A stretch of 64,000 nucleotides of DNA from Chitinophagaceae bacterium (GTDB taxonomy: Bacteria; Bacteroidota; Bacteroidia; Chitinophagales; Chitinophagaceae): assembly GCA_016786745.1 (NCBI GenBank), contig JAEUVS010000083.1, positions 1 through 64,000 of the forward strand, read 5' to 3'. Positions within the stretch are counted from its first letter, which is position 1, and each line of letters begins with the position of its first letter. Position numbers and translations under genes: made by a program. Below the pieces are notes generated by a model. That model was not told the origin of the DNA. It was given only the letters and a program-made list of their open reading frames with translations, and searched no databases. Of the stretch, positions 1-8,134 are shown piece after piece.

Positions 1-334
1 GAATTCTGTCGCCCGCGGAAAACGCAACTTTATCATCCCAGGTCTGACTGGCAGCATACGTTACCTCGGGAAGCACTTTTTTCATTTCATCGGCAAGCGG
101 ACCGGGTGTTCCATGAAAGGCTTCTATCTTTCCATCATAATACTGTCGCTCATAAATACTATAAAGATTTTCCTTGTTTACATGAAACTGGTCCTTATTC
201 CTTTCATCCTGGATCCAAAGCATGATCAGCAGGCTGCAGGTCATACCGAGCGCAAGGCCCGCAGTATTGATAAAAGAGAATGTCTTGTTCTTAACGAAAT
301 TTCTCCACGCAGTAAGAAGATAATTTTTGAGCAT
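1..334 (-). CDS. ABC transporter permease, FtsX/MacB type (5' part only)
   Basis: N-terminal 111 codons of a large permease that runs off the left edge. Reading the complement from ATG at 334 gives MLKNYLLTAWRN, a basic stretch and then a first membrane segment (FINTAGLALGMTCSLLIMLW) followed by DERNKDQFH. This is the standard opening of the roughly 800-residue two-FtsX-domain permeases of Bacteroidota, and three further members lie in this window. The periplasmic MacB_PCD part begins after the first helix and is cut off. No in-frame ATG precedes this start before a stop. No ATPase gene is visible. Function (lipid, peptide or signal export) cannot be told from sequence. Confidence 0.9.
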   Translation of the reverse strand, partial: MLKNYLLTAWRNFVKNKTFSFINTAGLALGMTCSLLIMLWIQDERNKDQFHVNKENLYSIYERQYYDGKIEAFHGTPGPLADEMKKVLPEVTYAASQTWDDKVAFSAGDRI

Positions 335-469
335 CAGGATGGTTTGAAAATACCGAATAAATTAAATGCCAAATCATTGACTGTTTGACAACCAGCTAAT
401 AAAAGTGAAGCCGAACTACGAGAGTGTACGGTTTTGATATAGTTTTGTCCGGCATAAACGTACAGATGG

Positions 470-1375
470 ATGCTTAGATCCCTCGTAGCTTATATATTTT
501 TCAGCAACTATTTTTACGGGATCTGTGCCCTCGCTTTAGCAATTGAAGCAAGCCTGCAGCAGCAAATACCGCTTAACCCGCCTTTCTTTTACCTGTTTTT
601 ATTTGCGGTAACGGTTCTATACTACACAAAAGCTTACCTCGGCGAAAAAAGAACGGGCACCGGCAATCCGAGGACGGATTGGTACGGTCACAACAGAAAT
701 TTTGTACTGGCGAGCCAGGCCGTATTTACGATCGTTGCTGCGGTCTACCTGGTTATTTTACTGGTCAATCATTTTAATTTTATTTTTCACCTGCCCTTCA
801 CGCAGTGGGCGCTGATGGTTACGTTTCCAATAGTATCGTTATCATATTACGGTATCAGCGATCCGCGGTTTGCGAAATTCCGCCTTCGTAATATCGGTTG
901 GCTGAAACCATTCATCATTGGTTTTGTGTGGGCGGGTCTTGCCAATATTTACCCGATGATGTTTTATAGCATCGAACACGAAACAGTATATGTGCCGGAT
1001 TTGGTCGGGCTGTTGCTTTTTATTAAAAACTTCATGTTTGTTTCTGTGCTCTCGATCATGTTCGATATTAAAGACTACGCGGCCGACCACAACCGGCAGC
1101 TCAAAACATTCGTAGTGAAATCGGGATTGCGAAAAACGATTTTCTTTATCCTGATACCGCTTAGTGCGCTGGGGCTTGCTTCGTTTGTTACATACGGTAT
1201 TATAAGGCAATTCAGCGCACTGAAAATTGCGCTGAACGTAATACCTTTTCTGCTCCTGTTGCAGGTGGCCTATTCCATGCACAGGCGCAAAACAATTTTC
1301 TATTACCTGATAGTAATAGATGGCCTGATGCTCGTGAAAGGGATTTGCGGGATAATAGCGATGACCTTCGGCTGA
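470..1375 (+). CDS. UbiA-like prenyltransferase-fold integral membrane protein
   Basis: 301 residues with about eight to nine hydrophobic segments. Around residue 200 the text FDIKDYAADHNRQLKT matches the second aspartate motif of UbiA-family intramembrane prenyltransferases (DxxxD near a cytoplasmic loop). The first Asp-rich motif, normally NDxxDxxxD in the first third, is not recognisable: that loop reads LGEKRTGTGNPRTDWYGHNR. It is therefore a divergent UbiA-superfamily member and may not transfer a prenyl group. Overlapping ATGs occur at 466 and 470; 470 is in frame. It stands alone, convergent with the following minus-strand gene 12 bases away. Fold call moderately sure, activity unknown. 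Confidence 0.75.
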   Translation: MLRSLVAYIFFSNYFYGICALALAIEASLQQQIPLNPPFFYLFLFAVTVLYYTKAYLGEKRTGTGNPRTDWYGHNRNFVLASQAVFTIVAAVYLVILLVNHFNFIFHLPFTQWALMVTFPIVSLSYYGISDPRFAKFRLRNIGWLKPFIIGFVWAGLANIYPMMFYSIEHETVYVPDLVGLLLFIKNFMFVSVLSIMFDIKDYAADHNRQLKTFVVKSGLRKTIFFILIPLSALGLASFVTYGIIRQFSALKIALNVIPFLLLLQVAYSMHRRKTIFYYLIVIDGLMLVKGICGIIAMTFG

Positions 1376-1387
1376 ATAAAAGGAAAA

Positions 1388-1816
1388 TTAACCCTGCAAC
1401 CGAACCGCCTGTCGCGCCAGCAACTTCCACTGTTTACTATCCTTCACAAAAACCAGCAGTACAGAAAGCTTCACATCATTCATTTTACCATTATCTGTAA
1501 CCCTTGCGGTGATGATATGCCTTACCCACGCAGTTTTATTTTTAACAGCGATGGTTTGATCAGAAATCTCAAGGCTTTCAAAATCAGACTGGCCGCTTGC
1601 AAGCGCCGATACAAATTGTTGCTTGTTTTCAACTTTTCCAAGCGAGTGACCGTATGTAAGTTCACTTTCCGTGAGCTGATCGAGCTTCAGGCTATCGCCA
1701 TCAAGCATCGCCTGCCGAAGTGCATTAACAGCCTGTTCAACCTCTTGTTTTTTGTCTTGAGCGGATACGTTTAAAATAACAACTGAAAATAATGCGGCAA
1801 TTACTAAATGTTTCAT
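1388..1816 (-). CDS. Secreted NTF2-like (SnoaL/DUF4440-type) protein
   Basis: 142 residues. A Sec signal peptide (MKHLVIAALFSVVILNVSAQ, cleavage after SAQ) precedes a single alpha+beta NTF2-like domain: an opening helix with VNALRQAMLDGDSLKLDQL, then LTYGHSLGKVENKQQF, and a strand-rich end with WVRHIITARVTDNGK and SKQWKLLARQAVRLQG. This is the pattern of DUF4440 proteins, a fold used for small-ligand binding or hydrolysis; no catalytic residues can be assigned. The stop lies 12 bases from the converging UbiA-like gene, and its start is one base from the stop of the DUF2723 gene on the same strand, so the two are probably co-transcribed. Confidence 0.85.
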   Translation of the reverse strand: MKHLVIAALFSVVILNVSAQDKKQEVEQAVNALRQAMLDGDSLKLDQLTESELTYGHSLGKVENKQQFVSALASGQSDFESLEISDQTIAVKNKTAWVRHIITARVTDNGKMNDVKLSVLLVFVKDSKQWKLLARQAVRLQG

Positions 1817-1817
1817 T

Positions 1818-4800
1818 TTAATTTAATTTATACTCGTTCTTCCATTCGTCTAACTGGTGCAGCAATTGATACGACGATAATATATCATTTGCAAACTCTA
1901 TTTGTTTATCACCCAAATCATAGTTCTGGTTTCTTAGGAAAGCCAGTGCGTTCGAAGCAAGGTTATCTTCGGCCGACTCGTGATCGCCAAGTGAATTATA
2001 ATACCGAAGCTGCTGGCGCAAATCTTTCCTTACAGAATCGTCCACTTTCTTCGCAAGCGCTTTATCGCCCGCAAGATAACAAGCCAAAAGATATTGAAGA
2101 GAAATTGCATTGTGCTGGTTACCGCGGTTGCACGTCATACCATATGGGTAATCGCTGCTGTTGTATTGTTTGTCGAAATGCCTGAGCAATTGTATAGCTT
2201 TTTCCTCCTGACCCGAATTGGCGAGACTCACCGCCACCTGCGCGTGAGCGAGCCTCATGTAGTTCAGTCTCCGCCTGTTTTCTTCATCATAGTAAATTCC
2301 TTTTTTATTAGTCGAACCATATTGAAATTTCTGCATCATGTTATTAAACGCAAGCTCGGTATTCACGTTTGGATTGTCTTCTTTGTTCAATACAGGCACA
2401 AGGCGGTACGTCATGCCTTCCTGCCTAACATATTTATCCAGACCCAACTCACGCAAACTGCTCGCCGATGTGAAGCAAACGGGCCGGTTCCAATCGGTTG
2501 TCGCCACTATCGCAAGCATCACCAGGTCGCCGCGAAGCAGGTAATTTTTTGCAGAAAGATCCAACTTCAGTTCATCTACAATCTCATCGCCGGGCAATGC
2601 CGCACCAGTTTTGATAACATGTTCCCTGTTCACCGGGATCTTAAATTTCTTCACCGGAACAATGTTGTAAAGCTCCCCATCGCTGCCCTCAGTGGTGAAT
2701 TTCGGATCATCGCTCGCGAGGATATTTTTGAACGTTGATTTTAGATCATAAAATTCATTTTTATCGTATCCCGGCATGTCAACAAAATACATCACCTGCC
2801 GGTTGTCGCCCTGAACCTGTTGTTTTGTAAAAATGACATCGAACGGTGCGCTTTCATTCACCTTGTACCTGAGCTGGTTCATGAACCAGTCGGATCCCGA
2901 AAGTGTGTTCACAATCACTCTTACGTCGGGCCTGATGCCCTCCACTTCCTGCGCGTACCACAACGGGTAAGTGTCGTTATCCTCGAATGTAAACAGCATC
3001 GCATTTTTCGGACAGCTTTCAAGATAATTTCTCGCCATATCGAGTGCGAGTGTTTTTTGGCTCCTGTCGTGGTCGTCCCATTCTTCCTGTAACATTCTCA
3101 AAGGCACCGCCAGGAAAGTAAGTGCAATCGCCGCGTAGGTTACATAACGATTGCGGATGAACCGTTTGAACAACTGGTCGACTGCAATTACACCCAGCCC
3201 GATCCATATTGCGAATGCATAGAATGAACCCACATACGCGTAATCTCTTTCCCGCGGCTGAAATCCTGACTGGTTCAGGTAAACAACCACTGCGAGACCT
3301 GTAAAGAAGAACAGTAAAAAGTTTACAAGGAAATCGCGCTTCTTTCTTTTATACTGAATGATCAACCCTGCTATGCCAACAATAAGCGGCAGCATGAAGA
3401 GGCGGTTGTGCGCTTTGTTATCGCTGCTCGCAGTATCCGGCATTTGAGATTGATTGCCGTGAATGGCGTTGTCTATGAACTGTACACCGCTGATCCAGTT
3501 ACTATCCCTCGCATTACCCAAACCCTGAAAATCATTTTGCCTGCCGGCGAAGTTCCACATGAAGTAACGCATGTACATCCATCCCGCCTGGTAGTTCAAA
3601 AAGTATTGCATGTTATTGGCCATCGTTGGCGCCTCTCCTTCTTCCAAACCACCAAACCTGCGGTAACATGCCTGCTGCTGGCGGTCGTTATCGTTGTCCC
3701 ACATCCTCGGAAAAAAATGAGCCGATGGCGCACTGGCCCAATCTGGTTTTTTAATTTTTCCGGCCACTTCATATTTCTTTTCTCCCCTCACGTATACATT
3801 TCCCTGGTTTTTATACTGAAGCGCATCAGTGAAATCAGGACCATATACAATGGGCCAGTCGGCATATTGCTCGCGTCCAAGATATCCTTCGAGACTGATG
3901 GGGTTATCTACATTAAACATATCCACTCCAGGGTTCGCATTCGAGCGGATCATAGTGGTAACATAAGTAGAATAACCAAAAAACAGGAACACCGTGCACC
4001 AGATAGCGAGATTCAGGTTGTAGCGTTTGGTGCGAGCAGAATAACGCAGCGCAAATACAAGAACGATGGCAAGCAAAACGAAAAAAGTTGCAAAACCTGA
4101 AAAGAAAGGAAGACCTATGCTGTTTACAAACGACACGTCGAACCAGCTGGCCGCTTTCACCGAGTATTGAATCAAAAATTTCTGCACGAAACCGGTAATT
4201 ACGCACCCTACAATGAATGCGGCGATCGTTCCCTTAACTGTCGGTTTATATTTCCGGAAATAATAAACCATTACGAGTGCCGGTATCGCGAGCAGGTTGA
4301 GCAGGTGAACGCCGATAGATAACCCGATCATGTAAAAGATGAACACGATCCACTTGTTACTTCCCGGCTGACCGGCGCGGCGTTCCCATTTAAGCATCGC
4401 CCAGAACACCAGCGCTGTAAAGAACGATGACGAAGCATACACCTCTCCTTCTACCGCCGAGAACCAGAACGAATCAGAAAAAGCATACGCAAGCGCTCCG
4501 GTTGCACCGGCGCTGATTATTAACAGCGTCGATTCTCCGCCGATCCCTCGCTGCGCTCGGGAAGACAGGGTGCGTCCTGCAAAAAATGTAATGGACCAAA
4601 ACAGAAACAGTATGGTGAAGCCGCTCATCACCGCGCTCATCGAGTTCACCGCCACTGCAGCAGTTTCGGGATTATTACCAAACACAAGAATAAACGCACG
4701 CCCCATTAAAATAAAAAGGGGTGCGCCGGGTGGATGAGGAACCTGTATTTTGAAACAGGTTGAAATAAATTCACCACAGTCCCACAAACTCACTGTAGGT

Positions 4801-4880
4801 TCCATTGTCAGCAGGTAGGTTACGGTGGCTATTGCAAACACCGCCCACCCGGAAATGTTATTGATACGATTGAAATTCAT
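1818..4880 (-). CDS. DUF2723 multi-spanning membrane protein (glycosyltransferase-like)
   Basis: About 1020 residues from the ATG at 4880; an upstream in-frame ATG at 4943 would overlap the aldehyde dehydrogenase gene and is less likely. The N-terminal half has ten or more membrane helices and the family signature MEPTVSLWDCGEFISTC ... PHPPGAPLFILMGR, the DUF2723 domain shared with eukaryotic TMEM260 O-mannosyltransferases and common in Bacteroidota. The C-terminal third is soluble, with a helical repeat-like tail (KAIQLLRHFDKQY). Oddity: residues about 106-117 (SSRAQRGIGGES) are encoded by a genomic REP-like repeat sitting in frame in a loop between helices. It follows the glutamylation operon by 22 bases but has no obvious part in it. 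Confidence 0.9.
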   Translation of the reverse strand: MNFNRINNISGWAVFAIATVTYLLTMEPTVSLWDCGEFISTCFKIQVPHPPGAPLFILMGRAFILVFGNNPETAAVAVNSMSAVMSGFTILFLFWSITFFAGRTLSSRAQRGIGGESTLLIISAGATGALAYAFSDSFWFSAVEGEVYASSSFFTALVFWAMLKWERRAGQPGSNKWIVFIFYMIGLSIGVHLLNLLAIPALVMVYYFRKYKPTVKGTIAAFIVGCVITGFVQKFLIQYSVKAASWFDVSFVNSIGLPFFSGFATFFVLLAIVLVFALRYSARTKRYNLNLAIWCTVFLFFGYSTYVTTMIRSNANPGVDMFNVDNPISLEGYLGREQYADWPIVYGPDFTDALQYKNQGNVYVRGEKKYEVAGKIKKPDWASAPSAHFFPRMWDNDNDRQQQACYRRFGGLEEGEAPTMANNMQYFLNYQAGWMYMRYFMWNFAGRQNDFQGLGNARDSNWISGVQFIDNAIHGNQSQMPDTASSDNKAHNRLFMLPLIVGIAGLIIQYKRKKRDFLVNFLLFFFTGLAVVVYLNQSGFQPRERDYAYVGSFYAFAIWIGLGVIAVDQLFKRFIRNRYVTYAAIALTFLAVPLRMLQEEWDDHDRSQKTLALDMARNYLESCPKNAMLFTFEDNDTYPLWYAQEVEGIRPDVRVIVNTLSGSDWFMNQLRYKVNESAPFDVIFTKQQVQGDNRQVMYFVDMPGYDKNEFYDLKSTFKNILASDDPKFTTEGSDGELYNIVPVKKFKIPVNREHVIKTGAALPGDEIVDELKLDLSAKNYLLRGDLVMLAIVATTDWNRPVCFTSASSLRELGLDKYVRQEGMTYRLVPVLNKEDNPNVNTELAFNNMMQKFQYGSTNKKGIYYDEENRRRLNYMRLAHAQVAVSLANSGQEEKAIQLLRHFDKQYNSSDYPYGMTCNRGNQHNAISLQYLLACYLAGDKALAKKVDDSVRKDLRQQLRYYNSLGDHESAEDNLASNALAFLRNQNYDLGDKQIEFANDILSSYQLLHQLDEWKNEYKLN
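4530..4565. repeat. REP-like palindromic repeat inside DUF2723 coding sequence
   Basis: The plus strand reads CCGATCCCTCGCTGCGCTCG then GGAAGACAGG, the same core as the intergenic copies at 14.1, 35.4, 47.3 and 53.5 kb, with one substitution at the ATGACA end. On the coding strand it is read as SSRAQRGIGGES without breaking the frame. Confidence 0.85.
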
Positions 4881-4902
4881 AAGAACAAGTTTTATTGATT
4901 GA

Positions 4903-6267
4903 TTAACCCCTGATATGGTAAGCCTTTGGTTGAACAAACGCACGTATACCCTGGTAGGAAAGCGTAGTTCCCAATCCCGAATTACCTCTACCCGACCACG
5001 GCAGGGTAGCGCTCACCCTGTCGCAACAGTTCCAGTACACGGTGCCTGTATTCATCTTAGCCATTATTTTTTCGGCACGACTATAATCCGAAGAATATAC
5101 AGCGGCGGTGAGGCCATATGGCGTGTCGAGCATGAGTTCCGCAGCTTCTTCATCGCTGGCCACTTTCTGAATACCTACAATAGGGCCAAACGATTCTTCT
5201 GTCATCACGCTCATGGTATGGTTCACATCCACCAGCACCGTGGGTTCGAAATAGTAACCTTTACCCTGGGGCGCCTTTCCACCAGCAAGCAGTTTTGCTC
5301 CCTTACCTACCGCGTCGCTTACCTGGCCGGCAAGAAATGATACCTGCTCCTTACGGCTAATCGGACCTAGTTCAGTGTCGCGGTCGAGCGGGTTGCCCGT
5401 CTTCAGTTTTTTCACCTGGTCGAGATATGCTTTTACAAACTCATCATAAATTTTTTCGTGCACATATATACGCTCCACTGCACAGCAGCTTTGCCCGTTA
5501 TTATACACTACTCCTTCAAGCGCGGCAGACGCCGCTGCCTGTACGTCGTTTACGTCGTCCATCACATACATTGGATCCTTGCCACCCAGTTCAAGCTGGC
5601 ATGGAACGAGCTTTGGCGCCACTTTTTCCGCGATATACCTGCCGGTTTTATAGCTTCCGGTAAAAAAATAACCGTCGAGGGGCAGATCGAGAAGATATTC
5701 GCCGACCGCGCCCTTTCCTATCACTGTTTCAAAAACATTTTCCGGAACACCTGCCTCGTACAATAAACTTTGAATATGCAAACCCGTTAAAGTGGAGTAT
5801 TCTGAGGGTTTATACAACACAGCATTACCACCGATAACAGCGGGGATAAACACATTTACACCTACGAGGTAAGGATAGTTCCACGCGGAAATATTGGCAA
5901 TTACACCAAGCGGCTCGTAAACAATTTTCTCTTTTGTGGTTCCCTCGCTCGTTATCCATTCTTCGGCGAGATTTTTTGCGGAATGTTGAACAAAAAATTT
6001 TATCCTGCTTCGCGCGCCATTCAGCTCATTGTACGATTCGCGCACAGGCTTGCCCATTTCACTGCTGAGTGTGTTGGCCAGTTCGTCTTTGTCTTTTTCG
6101 AGCAGCTCATCAAATTTGGCGATACATGCGATGCGTTCTTTCAACGGCACTGCGTACCATTCCCTCCACCCGCTTTTTAGTTTGCTGTATTTTTTTTGTA
6201 CCGACTCGCGGGTATCTTCCTTTAATTCGGCAATCGTTTCCTCAGTGGCGGGATTGATGATCTTCAT
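4903..6267 (-). CDS. Aldehyde dehydrogenase (NAD(P)+), last step of glutamylation operon
   Basis: 454-residue ALDH-superfamily enzyme, cytoplasmic, of the succinate-semialdehyde/gamma-glutamyl-aldehyde type. Visible residues: oxyanion Asn130 in SAWNYP, Lys153 in LYKPSE, general base Glu226 in LELGGK and nucleophile Cys261 in NNGQSCC; the FGP motif follows near residue 350. The start ATG overlaps the stop of the PuuD-like gene by four bases (ATGA), which indicates translational coupling. In context it should oxidise a gamma-glutamylated amino aldehyde to the gamma-glutamyl amino acid, as PuuC does in putrescine breakdown. Substrate inferred from neighbours only. Confidence 0.9.
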   Translation of the reverse strand: MKIINPATEETIAELKEDTRESVQKKYSKLKSGWREWYAVPLKERIACIAKFDELLEKDKDELANTLSSEMGKPVRESYNELNGARSRIKFFVQHSAKNLAEEWITSEGTTKEKIVYEPLGVIANISAWNYPYLVGVNVFIPAVIGGNAVLYKPSEYSTLTGLHIQSLLYEAGVPENVFETVIGKGAVGEYLLDLPLDGYFFTGSYKTGRYIAEKVAPKLVPCQLELGGKDPMYVMDDVNDVQAAASAALEGVVYNNGQSCCAVERIYVHEKIYDEFVKAYLDQVKKLKTGNPLDRDTELGPISRKEQVSFLAGQVSDAVGKGAKLLAGGKAPQGKGYYFEPTVLVDVNHTMSVMTEESFGPIVGIQKVASDEEAAELMLDTPYGLTAAVYSSDYSRAEKIMAKMNTGTVYWNCCDRVSATLPWSGRGNSGLGTTLSYQGIRAFVQPKAYHIRG

Positions 6268-6974
6268 TTTTTCGAATTTGATTTAACACGCGAAATGAAG
6301 TAGTCCCTGATATTTTTGGAGAAAGGCGAACCAGGTATATCGGCCTGGTCCATTCTTTCGGGGTGCCATTGCACGGCCAGCATAAAGGGTTTTCCATCTT
6401 CTTCCTTCCATTCAATTCCTTCTATCACGCCATCTTCAGAGTAACTGTTAGCAACAAGGCCGTTGCCAAGCGTTTGTATGGATTGGTGATGCGCGGAATT
6501 TACAAGGCCACCCTGTTCCTGCACGATATTGTGAAGCAAAGTTCCTTTTTCCACCGCAACATTGTGTTTTTTGTCTTTGCTAATACCACGATGCACGCTG
6601 TTTTTTTCTCCGAGATCCTGAACAAGACTTCCGCCATAAAAGACATTGATCAGCTGCAGGCCGCGACAAATTCCAAGCACCGGTATTTCTTTTTCTTTAG
6701 CCTTCTTTAAAACCTCCATTTCAAACTCATCTCTATCTCTTTTAAATTTTCTCGGCGCATTCTTATATTTTTCGTCGCTATTATAATATTCCGGGTGTAC
6801 GTCGACGCCACCTGTCAAGACTATCGCATCGCAATCTTCCATGTCATTATTTTCAACGGAAAGGTTTATCACTTCAATATCATCATTCCCCCGGTCATCA
6901 CCCTTTATCCATTGCACATAATTCCTGTGTTTATCTTCCCAATCAGTTTTTGTTATTCCAATTTTCACACTCAT
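6264..6974 (-). CDS. PuuD-like gamma-glutamyl amide hydrolase (class I GATase fold)
   Basis: 236-residue peptidase C26/class I glutamine amidotransferase domain protein. The triad is Cys103 in GICRGLQ, His204 and Glu206 in QWHPER, with the early VLTGGVDVHP motif at about 52-61. The family hydrolyses gamma-glutamyl amides, for example gamma-glutamyl-GABA to GABA plus glutamate (PuuD). In this operon it would free the amine product and recycle glutamate. It starts three bases downstream of the alcohol dehydrogenase stop and overlaps the aldehyde dehydrogenase by four bases. Family sure, exact amide inferred. Confidence 0.9.
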   Translation of the reverse strand: MSVKIGITKTDWEDKHRNYVQWIKGDDRGNDDIEVINLSVENNDMEDCDAIVLTGGVDVHPEYYNSDEKYKNAPRKFKRDRDEFEMEVLKKAKEKEIPVLGICRGLQLINVFYGGSLVQDLGEKNSVHRGISKDKKHNVAVEKGTLLHNIVQEQGGLVNSAHHQSIQTLGNGLVANSYSEDGVIEGIEWKEEDGKPFMLAVQWHPERMDQADIPGSPFSKNIRDYFISRVKSNSKK

Positions 6975-6977
6975 AGT

Positions 6978-8132
6978 TTACAATGCTTCGTTGTATAGCT
7001 CCAGGAAATCTTTCCTGGTAACCGGTTTGGGATTGTTCGGATGCGCGAAATCGGCTATCGCGAGATCCGCCAGCTCCTGAAGATGTTCCTCCTTTACTCC
7101 TGCTTTATGAAGTTTGCGGGGCAGTCCTATTTTTTTATTGAGTTCGAAGAGCCGTTTCACTACTGCTTTCCCGCTCTTCTTTTTCAAATCCATCATTGCT
7201 GCTATCGTTTCGAATTTATTTTCATTCCCTTTTATATTAAAACGCATGCCGTATGGAAGGTTGATGGCATTGGCTAATCCGTGATGCATATCGATCAACG
7301 ACGACAAAGGATGAGCAAGCGAATGCACAACGCCCAATCCTTTCTGAAATGCCACCGCACCCATCAGTGAACCGATCATCATCCTGGCTCTCGATTCAAG
7401 ATTTGGCTTGTTAACCGCATCTTCTATCGAGCTGTTGATGAGGGCGATTCCCTGTAGCGCAATACCTTCGCAAAGCGGGTGGAAATCTTTAGCAAGGTAT
7501 GCTTCCAGGTTATGAGTGAATGCATCCATTCCTGTAGCGGCAGTAATAAAGGGTGGAAGGTTCATGGTAAGTGAAGGATCGGCAAAAACGATCTTCGCGA
7601 GCAATTTAGGCGAGAATAAAATTCTTTTACGGTGTGTTTCATCCTCCGAAATGATGGCGCTTCTACCCACTTCGCTGCCGGTGCCGCTGGTAGTGGGAAC
7701 GGTGATGAAATAAGGAACCTCTTCCGTTACATATACATCTCCGCCGATGAGATCGTCGTAATCGAAAAGATCGCGGTGGTGGTTAACACGTAAAGCGATC
7801 GCGCGCGCAACATCCATCGCGGCGCCTCCGCCAATCCCGATAATCGAATCACGGTCCGACGCGCTGTACATATTTCCGCCTCTCAGCACGTCAGATTTTA
7901 CCGGGTTCTTATGAATATCCGAAAACACTTCTACCGAAATATTTTTTGAGCGGATATCCTTTACGATATTTTTGAAGAAGTCGAGCTCCTCCACATTCGG
8001 ATCGGTTACTATAAGAGGCTGGGAAAGATTTTTAGAAACAAGGTGAGGCGCGAGTTCGGCCACTGCTCCCGCTCCGAACCTGATTGTGGTAGGAAAATTA
8101 TATTGACGGATCACATTGAAGTCTGTATTCAT
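6978..8132 (-). CDS. Iron-containing (group III) alcohol dehydrogenase
   Basis: 384 residues. Metal ligands Asp203, His207, His270 and His284 have spacing 4-63-14, the same as I recall for the lactaldehyde reductase FucO, and the nucleotide-binding GGGAAMD motif is at 101-107. These enzymes oxidise or reduce primary alcohols/aldehydes with NAD(P). In putrescine degradation this position is filled by an amine oxidase (PuuB). An alcohol dehydrogenase here implies that the glutamylated substrate carries a hydroxyl, i.e. an amino alcohol. Two bases separate it from the ligase gene upstream and three from the hydrolase gene downstream. Confidence 0.9.
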   Translation of the reverse strand: MNTDFNVIRQYNFPTTIRFGAGAVAELAPHLVSKNLSQPLIVTDPNVEELDFFKNIVKDIRSKNISVEVFSDIHKNPVKSDVLRGGNMYSASDRDSIIGIGGGAAMDVARAIALRVNHHRDLFDYDDLIGGDVYVTEEVPYFITVPTTSGTGSEVGRSAIISEDETHRKRILFSPKLLAKIVFADPSLTMNLPPFITAATGMDAFTHNLEAYLAKDFHPLCEGIALQGIALINSSIEDAVNKPNLESRARMMIGSLMGAVAFQKGLGVVHSLAHPLSSLIDMHHGLANAINLPYGMRFNIKGNENKFETIAAMMDLKKKSGKAVVKRLFELNKKIGLPRKLHKAGVKEEHLQELADLAIADFAHPNNPKPVTRKDFLELYNEAL

Positions 8133-8134
8133 AA

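Noticed and set aside
2094..2738. Long open frame on the plus strand within the DUF2723 gene
   Set aside because: Antisense shadow of a clear conserved gene; translated text shows no family pattern.
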